NCBI GenBank assembly: GCA_017470815.1 | Contig: JAFUXT010000020.1 | Span: forward strand, 21,047-85,046 | Origin: a bacterium | GTDB taxonomy: Bacteria; Cyanobacteriota; Vampirovibrionia; Gastranaerophilales; Gastranaerophilaceae | Direction of reading: 5' to 3' | Length of the DNA stretch: 64,000 nucleotides | Shown: positions 28,447-37,148 of the stretch, one piece after another | Position numbering within the stretch: position 1 is the stretch's first letter | Layout: every line of letters starts with the position of its first letter | The notes under the pieces: model-generated | What the model was told of the DNA's origin: nothing | Database searches by the model: none | The model's input: only the letters and a program-made list of their open reading frames with translations | Made by a program: the position numbers and the translations under genes

Positions 28447-29490
28447 TTAATCTTCCACTATTATCGGGTTAGAATAGGCAAAACCTTTGCCGTTTAATTC
28501 CGTTTCAACTCTGTACTTACCGAATTCGGACAGTTTGAATTTTAAATTTTTGGAATTTGTCGTGTTTATTTTTGTACCGTCTTTAACTACTGTTATTTTT
28601 GTCTTTCTATTACATTCTACATTAATATAAGTGTCGTTGTCCAATTTTATAATATTACCGCTTTGAGCAGTTTTATTTTTATTAGATATATAAATTTTGG
28701 GAACATCTTTACATACTGACACGTTTGCAATTATATTATTTCCGTTTTTTAATGCGTTTAATATCTGCTCTTTTGCTTTTTCAAAATTTTGACTCAATTC
28801 TTCTTTTAAATAAATTTGGTTAAGTATGGTTTTGAATGAATATTCATAAGAAAGCACTTTTACAGGTATTATATATTTTGAAATTTTAAATTCATGGGCA
28901 TCACTTCCTGAGATTGCCGGAACGATTTTTCCATTTTTGTTATTCAGTTCGTCCCACCATTCCAGCGTTTTTTGATACGGTTTTGTTATCAGATTTTGTT
29001 TAAACAGATACGAATACGCCATTGTAAAAATATTGCGTTCATCATACTTATCACCCCACTGTGAAAACAAATTCCATATTTCTATACCGTCGGGAATAAT
29101 ATTTTTATCAGTCCATTTCAACGGCTTATGCAAGTTTTTACGTTGCTCTGACTCGTCAGGATGAGCAGCAAACCCAAAACCACCATTAATTTTTACCATA
29201 TCAACATTATCCTGGCAATTATCCGAAGGAGGGATTAGTTTATTTATACCCAATGCAATATAATGATTGCCGTAATCGGGGGAAATTTCTTCGCCCTTTA
29301 TTACATAAATACCGTTAATAACCCCTTCCTGCACATCAAAATTGTTGTGGTCTGTTATTATAATCCAGTCTAATCCGGCTTTTTTTGCCGAATTTGTTAT
29401 GGTTTCAATATCCCCTGAACCGTCAGAGTACAAGGTGTGAATATGAATTGCACCAAAATATTTGTATTTATCTGTTGTATTTTTCTTCAT
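28447..29490 (-). CDS. PHP-domain metal-dependent phosphoesterase
   Basis: 347 aa. PHP signature metal ligands are visible: H16 and H18 (AIHIHTLYSDG), D23, D47 and H48 (ITDHNNF), then later histidines (GFAAHPDES, SGSDAHEF). The first about 220 residues form the catalytic PHP fold; the C-terminal 100 residues are beta-rich and could be an Ig-like or accessory domain. Likely hydrolyses a phosphoester. The genes on both sides (0 and 3 nt apart) are HgdB-like proteins, so the operon links it to Fe-S chemistry. The substrate is unknown. Confidence 0.8.
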   Translation of the reverse strand: MKKNTTDKYKYFGAIHIHTLYSDGSGDIETITNSAKKAGLDWIIITDHNNFDVQEGVINGIYVIKGEEISPDYGNHYIALGINKLIPPSDNCQDNVDMVKINGGFGFAAHPDESEQRKNLHKPLKWTDKNIIPDGIEIWNLFSQWGDKYDERNIFTMAYSYLFKQNLITKPYQKTLEWWDELNNKNGKIVPAISGSDAHEFKISKYIIPVKVLSYEYSFKTILNQIYLKEELSQNFEKAKEQILNALKNGNNIIANVSVCKDVPKIYISNKNKTAQSGNIIKLDNDTYINVECNRKTKITVVKDGTKINTTNSKNLKFKLSEFGKYRVETELNGKGFAYSNPIIVED

Positions 29491-30564
29491 CTATTTTACT
29501 GAAAGTAAGATTTTTTGTTTTTCTGTTTGAGATAAATCGTCTTTTTCGGGTTCAATGTTCTTGAGTTTTTGTCGTTTTTTGCGCAAAAGCATATCAGCAA
29601 AGGCTTCAAGCCTTGTAATAAACCCTGCTTCACCTGTGTGTTCGTCAGTATTGAGGTGCAATAACGGAACTCCGAAATCTTTTGCGTGATGTTCAATTTC
29701 ATCTACCATGAGCGAATCAGGTCCGCAACCAAACGCAGAGAGTGCAATTATGCCGTCAATTTTATTTTTTAGTAAATAATGTGCCGCTGTTGCAGTTAAA
29801 TCAAGTTCGTTTGCCCAATACTGCGTTTCATCAAGTTCATTGAGCGCATTTATTGCATCATCTCTTTGAATATTTAAGGATGTATAAACCTTTATATCCA
29901 TCTTTTCAAGTTTTTTTATCAGGTTAAGAGAAATTCTTTCATCAAACAGGTTGTATCCATGTGCCATAATTACAACTGATATCGGTTTGACAAGTTCGAT
30001 GTTTTTCTTTTCGCAGATTCCGTTAAGGGCATTATTTAGTGCCGTAGTGTAATTAATGCCTGATTCTGTCATCATTCTGAAATTATCATAACATTCCCAG
30101 CCTGATTCTATTGCCTGTTTAACAAGTTTTTTATCCGTAATTCCTAATGATTTTGCACTTTCAAACCAAAACTGCTTAAAACCGAGTTTTTCCGTTTTGT
30201 CAAAAGTCGGCTCTATCATATTAAAAGGCTTGTCTATAACATTTCTGATAATTTCCGGCAATCCTCTGATTTTACTGCAATTATTAATTTTGTATCCTGT
30301 AGATTGAATTGACGGAATAAAAATATCTGTTATTCCTTTTTCAAGCAAATTTACGACATGACCAACAAAAACTTTTATAGGCAGGCAAGTTTCCGATGCA
30401 ACATACTTGTTGCCGTTTTTTATAATTTCTGCGGTCGTTTTATCAGACAGTACAACTTCTACCCCTAACGCATTAAAAAATCCGTAGTAGAAAGGGTAAT
30501 TTGTATAATATGAAATCGCTCTTGGGATTCCTATTTTTTTTATTTTTCGGTTATCAAGTGTCAT
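29491..30564 (-). CDS. HgdB / 2-hydroxyacyl-CoA dehydratase activase-related protein B
   Basis: 357 aa. Landmarks are IGIPRAISYY at the N-terminus, cysteines in ASETCLPIKV, NNCSKIRG and ALSAFGCGPDS, and the C-terminal LNTDEHTGEAGFITRLEAF. This is the activase-related/DUF2229-like group, expected to bind a [4Fe-4S] cluster. It is the first gene of the four-gene operon (B, PHP, A, radical SAM) with no gap to the PHP gene. Unlike true 2-hydroxyacyl-CoA dehydratase operons, no activase ATPase or CoA-transferase is present, so a dehydratase role is doubtful. Confidence 0.75.
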   Translation of the reverse strand: MTLDNRKIKKIGIPRAISYYTNYPFYYGFFNALGVEVVLSDKTTAEIIKNGNKYVASETCLPIKVFVGHVVNLLEKGITDIFIPSIQSTGYKINNCSKIRGLPEIIRNVIDKPFNMIEPTFDKTEKLGFKQFWFESAKSLGITDKKLVKQAIESGWECYDNFRMMTESGINYTTALNNALNGICEKKNIELVKPISVVIMAHGYNLFDERISLNLIKKLEKMDIKVYTSLNIQRDDAINALNELDETQYWANELDLTATAAHYLLKNKIDGIIALSAFGCGPDSLMVDEIEHHAKDFGVPLLHLNTDEHTGEAGFITRLEAFADMLLRKKRQKLKNIEPEKDDLSQTEKQKILLSVK

Positions 30565-30632
30565 TTGGTATCCTTTAGAAAAATAAAAGTTCCAAAATTA
30601 TATTATCATAAAAATATTTTACATAAAATATT

Positions 30633-31934
30633 TTATTTCAATCCTGCAACAATCAGGCAAATCAATGCTATCGGAACAATGTATTTTAGTCCGAAATTAA
30701 ATAATTTCGCAGACATTTTATTTTTTATTATAATTTGTCCGTTAATTTTCAGATACCAACCTGAAATAATGCATAAAAACAAAGTATTCAACGGAAGCAT
30801 AATATTTGAGGTCAGAAAATCTAAAAATTCAAAAAGCGTTTTATCAAATATTTTTAATCCGTTCAAAAGTCCAAATGATAGTGTTGTCGGAATTGCTATA
30901 AGCGAAATTATTGTAAATAAAATTGTGCAGGCCTTTACTCTTGAAATTTTAAATCTTTCAACAAGAGTTGCGCAAGGTCCTTCAACAATACTTATTCCTG
31001 ATGTTACCGCAGCGCAAAACAACAAAATAAAAAACGCAGAAGAAATAAGATTTCCAAACGGGATTTGTGAAAATATTTTCGGCAAAGTTACAAAGACAAG
31101 CCCCGCACCGGAGTCAGGAAGCATCCCGAATGAAAACACAGCAGGGAAAATCATTATCCCCGCAAGAATAGCAAAAGTTGTATCTGATAAAATTATTGTA
31201 TAGACCGATTTTACAAGCGTTTTATCTTCCTTTATATAACTTCCGTATGTTAATAAAGCCCCCATCCCAATACTTAACGTAAAAAAAGCCTGACCTAATG
31301 CAGCAAGTAACATGTGCGAATTAAGTTTTGAAAAATCAGGCTTGAACATATATTCCAAACCCTTGTGTGCGTCAGGAAGATTTAGCGAAATTATTACAAG
31401 AAAGACTAATATCAAGGCAAGCATAGGCATAAAAATTTTATTAGCCTTTTCTATTCCGTTTTTGAGCCCTCTTGCGGTAAAAAATACGCATAAAAAGATA
31501 AATAATAGTGTTAGGATACACGGATATACTGGTTCACTTATGAAAGATGAAAAATATTGTCCGTAATCTTTTATTCCCGTTGATGAAAAACTTTTAAATA
31601 TATAGTTAATAATCCAGCCGCCGACTATAAAATAGAAGGCTGAAATTAAAATTCCAGTTACAGGGTTTAATGCTCCGAGCGGTTTAAGGTTTTTGTTAAT
31701 TGATTCATAAGCGCCCACACATTCTTTTTGGGTAAGTTTACCGACATAAAGTTCATTTAAAAGCGGAATAAAACATATTGTGCATATAAGTATTATATAA
31801 ACCGCAAGAAATATTGCACCGCCGTTTTGTCCCATCACATAAGGAAATCGCCAAATATTGCCCAAGCCGACCGCAGAACCTATTGCGGTTACTATAAAAG
31901 CATATTTAGATGTCCATGCCGGTCTTTTATCCAC
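30633..31934 (-). CDS. Sodium-dependent transporter of the NSS (SNF) family
   Basis: 433 aa with about 11 membrane helices. The hallmark GSAVGLGNIWRFPYVMGQNG (sodium and substrate site in the first unwound helix) is near residue 17, and a second conserved block, LGQAFFTLSIGMGALLTYGS, lies near residue 213. Members co-transport sodium with amino acids or related small molecules (LeuT-type). The protein is shorter than eukaryotic relatives and normal for bacteria. It is a single minus-strand gene; the rubredoxin-like gene and its terminator separate it from the plus-strand flavoprotein. The substrate is not predictable from sequence alone. Confidence 0.9.
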   Translation of the reverse strand: MDKRPAWTSKYAFIVTAIGSAVGLGNIWRFPYVMGQNGGAIFLAVYIILICTICFIPLLNELYVGKLTQKECVGAYESINKNLKPLGALNPVTGILISAFYFIVGGWIINYIFKSFSSTGIKDYGQYFSSFISEPVYPCILTLLFIFLCVFFTARGLKNGIEKANKIFMPMLALILVFLVIISLNLPDAHKGLEYMFKPDFSKLNSHMLLAALGQAFFTLSIGMGALLTYGSYIKEDKTLVKSVYTIILSDTTFAILAGIMIFPAVFSFGMLPDSGAGLVFVTLPKIFSQIPFGNLISSAFFILLFCAAVTSGISIVEGPCATLVERFKISRVKACTILFTIISLIAIPTTLSFGLLNGLKIFDKTLFEFLDFLTSNIMLPLNTLFLCIISGWYLKINGQIIIKNKMSAKLFNFGLKYIVPIALICLIVAGLK

Positions 31935-32024
31935 TTGTTTCTTCTGTTTCTTTTACTTCCGTTTTAATTTTATATGCTTTAGTTGAAATTTGCATCAATT
32001 ATAAAGTGTAAATTTTCAAAATTA

Positions 32025-32057
32025 AATAAGCAGTTTAATAATGGTAAACTGCTTATT
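32025..32057 (-). terminator. Rho-independent terminator of the rubredoxin-like gene
   Basis: Perfect 13-bp inverted repeat AATAAGCAGTTTA (32025-32037) and TAAACTGCTTATT (32045-32057) with a 7-nt loop. On the minus strand it comes 17 nt after the stop at 32075 and is followed by a T-rich stretch. Confidence 0.75.
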
Positions 32058-32074
32058 ATTTTATAATTGGGTAT

Positions 32075-32401
32075 TTAAAGTATTTTCTTTTCAAATGCAG
32101 TTTTAGGCATTGCGCAAATCGGGCATTTGTAATCATCAGGTTCTTTGTCTAAATCTCCGACATACTCAAATCCGCATACTTTGCATACATATACAGGCTT
32201 ATTAGAGTTATTATCATTTTCTTTTGGTGCATATTTATTAATAATTGCTTCGGTTACTTCTCCATGGTGTTTTTCCTGAAGTGCGAATTCTCTCACCTGC
32301 TCTACTGCTTTTTCATCAACTCCCATAGATGCAAGTTTATCTGCAAGTTGATTTATATTATTTTCGCCTTTGTATTCTGCTTTTGACAGCCCTCTGACCA
32401 T
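32075..32401 (-). CDS. Rubredoxin-like protein with helical N-terminus
   Basis: 108 aa. The C-terminal 40 residues form a rubredoxin-type iron site: [10 protein letters not shown] and [10 protein letters not shown] give the CxxC...CPxC pairs. The first about 60 residues are helical ([20 protein letters not shown]) and recall the tail of a rubrerythrin/ferritin-like helix, but too short to be a four-helix bundle. It could be an electron carrier for oxygen or peroxide defence in an anaerobe. The flavodoxin-type protein transcribed in the opposite direction 60 nt away is a plausible partner. Confidence 0.75.
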   Translation of the reverse strand: MVRGLSKAEYKGENNINQLADKLASMGVDEKAVEQVREFALQEKHHGEVTEAIINKYAPKENDNNSNKPVYVCKVCGFEYVGDLDKEPDDYKCPICAMPKTAFEKKIL

Positions 32402-32461
32402 CTGCCAAAAAGTATCATAAATAATTATATTTGGTATAATAAATTAAAAAGGGGGAAAGAA

Positions 32462-33130
32462 ATGAAAAAAGTTATTGTTTTGAATGCGGGTCCGAGGAAG
32501 AATTTTAATACTGCGAAGATGTTAAAAGAAGCGCAAAACGGTGCACAGTCTGTTGGTGCGGAAGTCGAATATTTCAATCTTTACGACTACAGTTTTTTAG
32601 GTTGCAGAAGTTGTTTTGCTTGTCAGCGCAAAGGTTCAGTAACAAATAATGTCTGTGCAATCAAAGACGATATAAGACCAATACTTGAAAAATGTGCCAA
32701 GGCAGATGCAATAATAATAGGTTCGCCTGTTTATTTCTCTTATCCGACCGGAGTATTCAGAAATTTTGTTGAAAGGCTTATGTTTGCTAACCATACTTAT
32801 ATGGTTGATAAAGAAAGAGGCGGATGTAAATCTCAATTAGACAGAACAATTCCTGTCGGAGTAATTTTTACAATGAACTGCCCTGAGGACTTGGCTCATC
32901 AAATTAACTATGATGTAATTTTAGATGAAAATGTAAAATGTTTGAATCACGTATTAGGATATGCGCAGGGATTATATGCCTATGATACATATCAATTTGC
33001 AGATTATTCAAAATACAACTGTGACCTTTTTGATGAAAGTCACAAGGCAAAAGTACGAGATGAACAATTCCCGAAAGATTTGCAAAAAGCATTTGATTTG
33101 GGCAAAAAATTAGTTGAAATGGAATTTTAA
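32462..33130 (+). CDS. Flavodoxin-like NAD(P)H-dependent FMN protein
   Basis: 222 aa. It has a flavodoxin-fold N-terminus (KVIVLNAGPRKNFNTAKML), a cysteine patch GCRSCFACQRKG near residue 50, and SPVYFSYPTGVFRNFVERL near 95, the FMN-binding loop. Relatives are NADPH-dependent FMN reductases and iron-sulfur flavoproteins; the cysteine group could hold a cluster. A GGGGGAAAG ribosome site precedes the ATG, and a TATAAT lies upstream (about 32434-32439). It is transcribed away from the rubredoxin-like gene, and the two may be electron-transfer partners. The precise reaction is not known. Confidence 0.8.
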   Translation: MKKVIVLNAGPRKNFNTAKMLKEAQNGAQSVGAEVEYFNLYDYSFLGCRSCFACQRKGSVTNNVCAIKDDIRPILEKCAKADAIIIGSPVYFSYPTGVFRNFVERLMFANHTYMVDKERGGCKSQLDRTIPVGVIFTMNCPEDLAHQINYDVILDENVKCLNHVLGYAQGLYAYDTYQFADYSKYNCDLFDESHKAKVRDEQFPKDLQKAFDLGKKLVEMEF

Positions 33131-33133
33131 ATT

Positions 33134-34060
33134 CTACACTTTAAAGTTTTTACAATTTTTGGGGCATAAATTTTTGCAATTTTTATCATAACACTCGGGC
33201 TCGGAATGAATGGATATTGATGCATTTGGATACATGTTTCGGATTTGATTTTCAATATCATCGCAAATTTGATGACATTGGCAAAGTGAAGTATCACTCG
33301 GAAATACCAATACAAAATCAATATCCGTTGATGGTCCGACCTGACGTGCTTTCAGAGTGCCGTCTTTAAGTTTTGCATTGCTGCTGAGATTAATTATTAT
33401 ATTGCTCAAATTTGTTATGTCTTCACTGGGCAAAGAATAATCCAAAAGCCTCATTACTGATTGTTTTACTATTTTATGCCCCGTTTTACATATAAAACAT
33501 GCAACAAGAATTGCAATTATCGGGTCTAAGAGATTATATCCGGTATATTTTATCAGGAGTAAACCAAGTAACACCCCGAATGATGAGTAAATATCTGCTC
33601 TAAGATGTTGAGCATCTGCATACAAAGATATTGAATTTGCTTCTTTAGCAGTTTTAAAAAGTAAGGAACTTACTATTATATTTGTAAGAACTGCAATCAG
33701 CATAACTGCTATACCGAGATTATTTTCAGCAGGTGTAATGTCTCCGAGAATTATTTTTTTTGAGGAACTGTAAATAATAAAAAATCCCGCAAGAATTATT
33801 ACCCCCCCCTCAATAAACCCTGCCATATCTTCGTATTTCCCATGTCCGTAAGGATGATCTTTATCAGCAGGCTGAGAGGATTTAACAACAGAAAAGAATG
33901 TCAGAACAGATGCACTAAAATCACTCAAGGAGTGAATTGCCTCTGATATTATGCTCATACTCCCGGACACAATTCCGATTATAAGTTTTAATCCTGTCAG
34001 AACAATATTTGAAAGTACCGAAACCCCTGCGGTAAGTTGTTTTTTTCTGTTTATATCCAT
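33134..34060 (-). CDS. Cation diffusion facilitator (CDF) metal transporter
   Basis: 308 aa from the ATG at 34060, which has GAGG upstream; the longer reading from 34087 starts inside a TATAAT-like element. Six membrane helices are expected. The metal sites appear as SEAIHSLSDF (H/D) and HPYGHGKYED. The C-terminal cytoplasmic domain binds metal and ends with an unusual cysteine-rich tail (CYDKNCKNLCPKNCKNFKV). CDFs export zinc, iron, manganese or cobalt by proton exchange. The Cys tail might sense a thiophilic metal. It converges on the flavoprotein gene (3-nt gap). Confidence 0.85.
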   Translation of the reverse strand: MDINRKKQLTAGVSVLSNIVLTGLKLIIGIVSGSMSIISEAIHSLSDFSASVLTFFSVVKSSQPADKDHPYGHGKYEDMAGFIEGGVIILAGFFIIYSSSKKIILGDITPAENNLGIAVMLIAVLTNIIVSSLLFKTAKEANSISLYADAQHLRADIYSSFGVLLGLLLIKYTGYNLLDPIIAILVACFICKTGHKIVKQSVMRLLDYSLPSEDITNLSNIIINLSSNAKLKDGTLKARQVGPSTDIDFVLVFPSDTSLCQCHQICDDIENQIRNMYPNASISIHSEPECYDKNCKNLCPKNCKNFKV

Positions 34061-34117
34061 TAAAGCGCCTCTGTTTATTCTACACATTATATATCTTTAA
34101 CGGATATTTAGCAATTT

Positions 34118-35710
34118 TTAAATTTTTAATAATTCATCCATAAATTTTTGAAATTTTGAATTAAATTCGGACATTTTTGTTTGTATTTCTGCAATAAATT
34201 GTTCTCTAAATGCATTAAAATATTCTGTTGCCGCAATACTTCCGTTCTTTTTGCCAAGTGAACTCATTTGTTCTTTGAGTTCGTCCAAATTCTCAACATT
34301 ACCTAAATCTTTGATTCGTTCGGGCTTTTGATTTTTGGTTATTCTCTGAACTCTTGGAGCGGGTTTTATTGTTTTGGAAAGTTTAGCCGGAATATCTTCT
34401 GCTGTATTTGCGGCTTCTGACAAACTTAATTCCGCCGGTTGCTTTATAATCTGTGCCATATAATAATCAAGTTTTTCCTCAATTTTTCGTTTTTTGAGTT
34501 CATCGGGAGTGAGTTCGTAAACTATATGATCGGAAGATATATGAGGTTTACCTTTATCTTTTGTGCGCAAAATTTTATTTGTTATCATATCAATACTTAT
34601 AAAATTCATGGTTTTGTCCTTATTTACTTTTTCAAAAGACAAATATGGCATAGAACTTCCGTAACTGCCTACAACTTTTTTCAAAACTTTCAGAGTCCCC
34701 CCATCATCAGTATTAAGCGAAAACCCAAGAATTGTTCCGCTTGGTGTAGATTTTGGAGTCAAATGAGGAGGAAAATCATTTTCCGGTTGTCCAAAAAGTT
34801 TAGTTATATTTTTTACAATATTTTTTGATTTTTGGGTGATTAATTCAGCATAACTTTCACTTGTAAGACGTGGCGGTTTGTGGACAGGACGATTTTTGGA
34901 TTCCGGATTTCTGTCCACAAATTTGGGTAGTTTTGAATCAGTTTTAGTTTTTGTTTCACTTAACTTTGCAGTCCGTAATTGAGAAATTTCTGTTTTGTTG
35001 ACTGCAATTTTATTTTCTTTATCTTTTTCAAGCCATGCTTTTCTTGCGGGCGTCATTCCTACCTTTGGCATAGGAATTTCACCTGATTCTAATTTTCTTA
35101 TATAATCCCCGTAGTTTTGCAGTTTTTCATCGGCAATATTTATAAATTTCTCAGGCTGAGCCTTGACCATTCGCTCATTATTCATGTATTTCAATTCCCT
35201 TGGAAGCATATGAGCATGACGCTTCAGGTAATTTGCAATAAGTCTGTCCTTGCCGTCCACTACAATACCGTTAAAATCCACCGAGCCGTTATCAATACTT
35301 ATATAAAGAATATTATCCCTTGTCTGACTGCGCATAATCTCTATTGTATCTTTTGAGTCGGGAAGCCTGAAAACAATTCCCGACTGACGCTTTGGTATTA
35401 AATCGGAATAACCTTTTTTAATTAGTGAACCAAGTTGAGGGTTTTTAATGGTATACTTCGCAAAAAAGTTTTTTATAAAATCAAGATTTTTGTGTATATT
35501 TACGATTTTAACCTGCAAATCCTGCGGAAGTTTTGCAGGAATCCCATAATTAATGCGCATCCCGAAACTGACTGTGTTTGTTTCAATATTGCGCATATAA
35601 GGAACGGATTCCTGATTTGATTTATGCTGATTAGAATTATTTGCGGAATATATTCTTACACTTGTAATACTGTTTATTCTCATACAAAGACCTGATACAC
35701 TTTTACTCAT
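34118..35710 (-). CDS. Hypothetical lineage-specific protein with SFG-type N-terminal motif
   Basis: 530 aa. I recognise no family. An alternative start at 35683 would begin MRINSITSVRIYSANNSN, closely matching the opening style of the AAA+ protein at 60232-61773 (MEIRAISRYN). A TATAAT lies 7 nt upstream of the 35710 ATG. The motif TVSFGMRI follows at about 46-53. The middle is Lys/Pro-rich (about 220-300), and the C-terminus ends with a Phe/Lys-rich helix (EFNSKFQKFMDELLKI). No enzyme motif is visible. It may be a cytoplasmic or surface scaffold. Confidence 0.7.
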   Translation of the reverse strand: MSKSVSGLCMRINSITSVRIYSANNSNQHKSNQESVPYMRNIETNTVSFGMRINYGIPAKLPQDLQVKIVNIHKNLDFIKNFFAKYTIKNPQLGSLIKKGYSDLIPKRQSGIVFRLPDSKDTIEIMRSQTRDNILYISIDNGSVDFNGIVVDGKDRLIANYLKRHAHMLPRELKYMNNERMVKAQPEKFINIADEKLQNYGDYIRKLESGEIPMPKVGMTPARKAWLEKDKENKIAVNKTEISQLRTAKLSETKTKTDSKLPKFVDRNPESKNRPVHKPPRLTSESYAELITQKSKNIVKNITKLFGQPENDFPPHLTPKSTPSGTILGFSLNTDDGGTLKVLKKVVGSYGSSMPYLSFEKVNKDKTMNFISIDMITNKILRTKDKGKPHISSDHIVYELTPDELKKRKIEEKLDYYMAQIIKQPAELSLSEAANTAEDIPAKLSKTIKPAPRVQRITKNQKPERIKDLGNVENLDELKEQMSSLGKKNGSIAATEYFNAFREQFIAEIQTKMSEFNSKFQKFMDELLKI

Positions 35711-35775
35711 TTATTCTATTATAAAAATATATCATGAAGTATATCTTTGAAGTTTTATAAAGTTTACAATATAAA

Positions 35776-35805
35776 AGCCCCGGAATTTGTTAAAATTCAG
35801 GGGCT
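35776..35805 (-). terminator. Rho-independent terminator after the 66-aa gene
   Basis: AGCCCC...GAATTT (35776-35788) pairs with AAATTC...GGGGCT (35793-35805), with one mismatch and a 4-nt loop. The minus-strand transcript then continues with TTTTAT. It lies 17 nt past the stop of the small gene at 35822. Confidence 0.75.
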
Positions 35806-35821
35806 AACCTTAATTAATGAT

Positions 35822-36022
35822 TTAGAATAACCTGTGAATAAAATCATAAGAATTCGGGTCATAAATGCTTGTTTGTTTTATAAATTCCGTATGTTTTTGT
35901 GATGGGACAAATATATCTTTCTGAATTTTCGGTGCAATCTTTTCGGCTGTTTTTACAACTGTTTTTGCACTTTTACCAAATAAATATTTTAATCCGCTAA
36001 ATCCAAGTTTTGCAATTCCCAT
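35822..36022 (-). CDS. Small hypothetical protein (66 aa)
   Basis: Starts MGIAKLGFSGLKYLFGKSAK; the ATG has AAAGGGAAAT upstream, a good ribosome site. The first half is amphipathic and Lys-rich; the second half is polar and ends in DFIHRLF. A strong terminator follows, which supports a real, separately transcribed gene. I recognise no family. Confidence 0.65.
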   Translation of the reverse strand: MGIAKLGFSGLKYLFGKSAKTVVKTAEKIAPKIQKDIFVPSQKHTEFIKQTSIYDPNSYDFIHRLF

Positions 36023-36146
36023 AACATTTCCCTTTCGACTTTCTAAAACTACTTTCCTTATTTCTATAAAGGTTTTTTATTATGTAAAATTGCCTTTTAT
36101 GAATTATTTTTGGTAACAATACTTAATAAAACAAAAATTTAACTGT

Positions 36147-36175
36147 TTGCGAAATATTTTTTTCAATGTTATTAT
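36147..36175 (+). promoter_or_regulatory. Predicted promoter of the ATP synthase operon
   Basis: TTGCGA (36147-36152) and TATTAT (36170-36175) are separated by 17 nt. The atpB ATG at 36194 follows with GGGAG in between. Confidence 0.5.
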
Positions 36176-36193
36176 AAACACGAAGGGAGTAAT

Positions 36194-36880
36194 ATGGAAC
36201 ATTGGATTTGCAATACAAAATTGTTTGGTGTTTGGTTTTCGTTTAATGTCGATACCGTAATAACAATGTGGATTGCCATGTCTGTTTTACTTATTTTGGC
36301 ATTTTTTGCCACTCGTAAAGTTTCTGTTTTTCCCTCAAAATTGCAGGTCGCATTTGAAAATATTCTCGGCTTTTTTTGGGGTATGTCAGATTCATTGATG
36401 GGCAGAGAAGGCAGAAAACATATTCCTATAATTGCCTCATTATTTTTGTTTATTATTGTTGCAAACCTTATGGGGCAAATACCATTCAGGGTATTGGAAC
36501 TTAAAAACGGGGAACTTGCATCTCCGACAAATGATATAAATTTAACTGCCGGTTTGGCAATAATAGTTTTGGTTTATTATATTTGTGCGGGATTAAAAAA
36601 GAAAAAATTTAAATTCTTACTAAAAGATTTATCGCCTATAAGCATATTTATATGCTTAATAGATATATTAGAAATGTTTACAAGACCATTAACATTGGCA
36701 CTCCGACTTTTTGGGAACATACTTGCAGGAGAGATACTTATTTCTGCTATGCTCGGACTTTGTGCATATTTTTTGCCTTTGCCGTTTATGTTCTTTGAAG
36801 TTTTGGTGGCTTGTGTTCAGGCATTGGTATTTTCAATGCTGACTATGGTTTATGTATCAACGGCGATACAGGAAGAATAA
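36194..36880 (+). CDS. atpB: ATP synthase subunit a
   Basis: 228 aa, F0 stator subunit that forms the proton half-channels in the inner membrane. About five to six helices are present. The essential arginine lies in LTLALRLFGNILAGEI, near residue 175, and the polar C-terminal helix carries QALVFSMLTMVYVSTAI. It is the first gene of the cluster; no atpI precedes it. The start has GGGAG six nt upstream. Order a-c-b'-b-delta-alpha-gamma follows without intervening genes. Confidence 0.95.
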   Translation: MEHWICNTKLFGVWFSFNVDTVITMWIAMSVLLILAFFATRKVSVFPSKLQVAFENILGFFWGMSDSLMGREGRKHIPIIASLFLFIIVANLMGQIPFRVLELKNGELASPTNDINLTAGLAIIVLVYYICAGLKKKKFKFLLKDLSPISIFICLIDILEMFTRPLTLALRLFGNILAGEILISAMLGLCAYFLPLPFMFFEVLVACVQALVFSMLTMVYVSTAIQEE

Positions 36881-36913
36881 TATACAGTAGTTATAAATAA
36901 AAGGAGAAAAATT

Positions 36914-37144
36914 ATGGTAGCAGAATTAGCACAATTAGGAGCAGGCATTGCAATCGGATTTGGTGCAGTTGGCGCAGGTTTGGGTATCGGAGTTGCAACA
37001 AAAGGATTGATGGAAGCAATGTCAAGACAGCCTGAAGTTGCAACAAAAGCGTTAATCTTTTTCTTAATCGGTGCGGCAATGGCAGAAGCCTGCGCAATTT
37101 ACGCATTGATTATTGCATTGAAATTAGCAGGAATGATGGGTTAA
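36914..37144 (+). CDS. atpE: ATP synthase subunit c
   Basis: 76 aa, two helices with a polar loop (SRQPE). The ion-binding carboxylate is E58 in AAMAEACAIYAL. The residue after it is Ala, and the first helix (GIAIGFGAVGAGLGIG) lacks the glutamine of sodium-type rings, so proton coupling is the more likely reading. Preceded by AAAGGAGAAAAATT. Forms the rotor ring in the membrane. Confidence 0.95.
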   Translation: MVAELAQLGAGIAIGFGAVGAGLGIGVATKGLMEAMSRQPEVATKALIFFLIGAAMAEACAIYALIIALKLAGMMG

Positions 37145-37148
37145 TTAA

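Noticed and set aside
27244..30564. Ordinary 2-hydroxyacyl-CoA dehydratase operon
   Set aside because: The activase ATPase and CoA-transferase expected in such operons are missing, and a PHP gene separates the two HgdB-like proteins.
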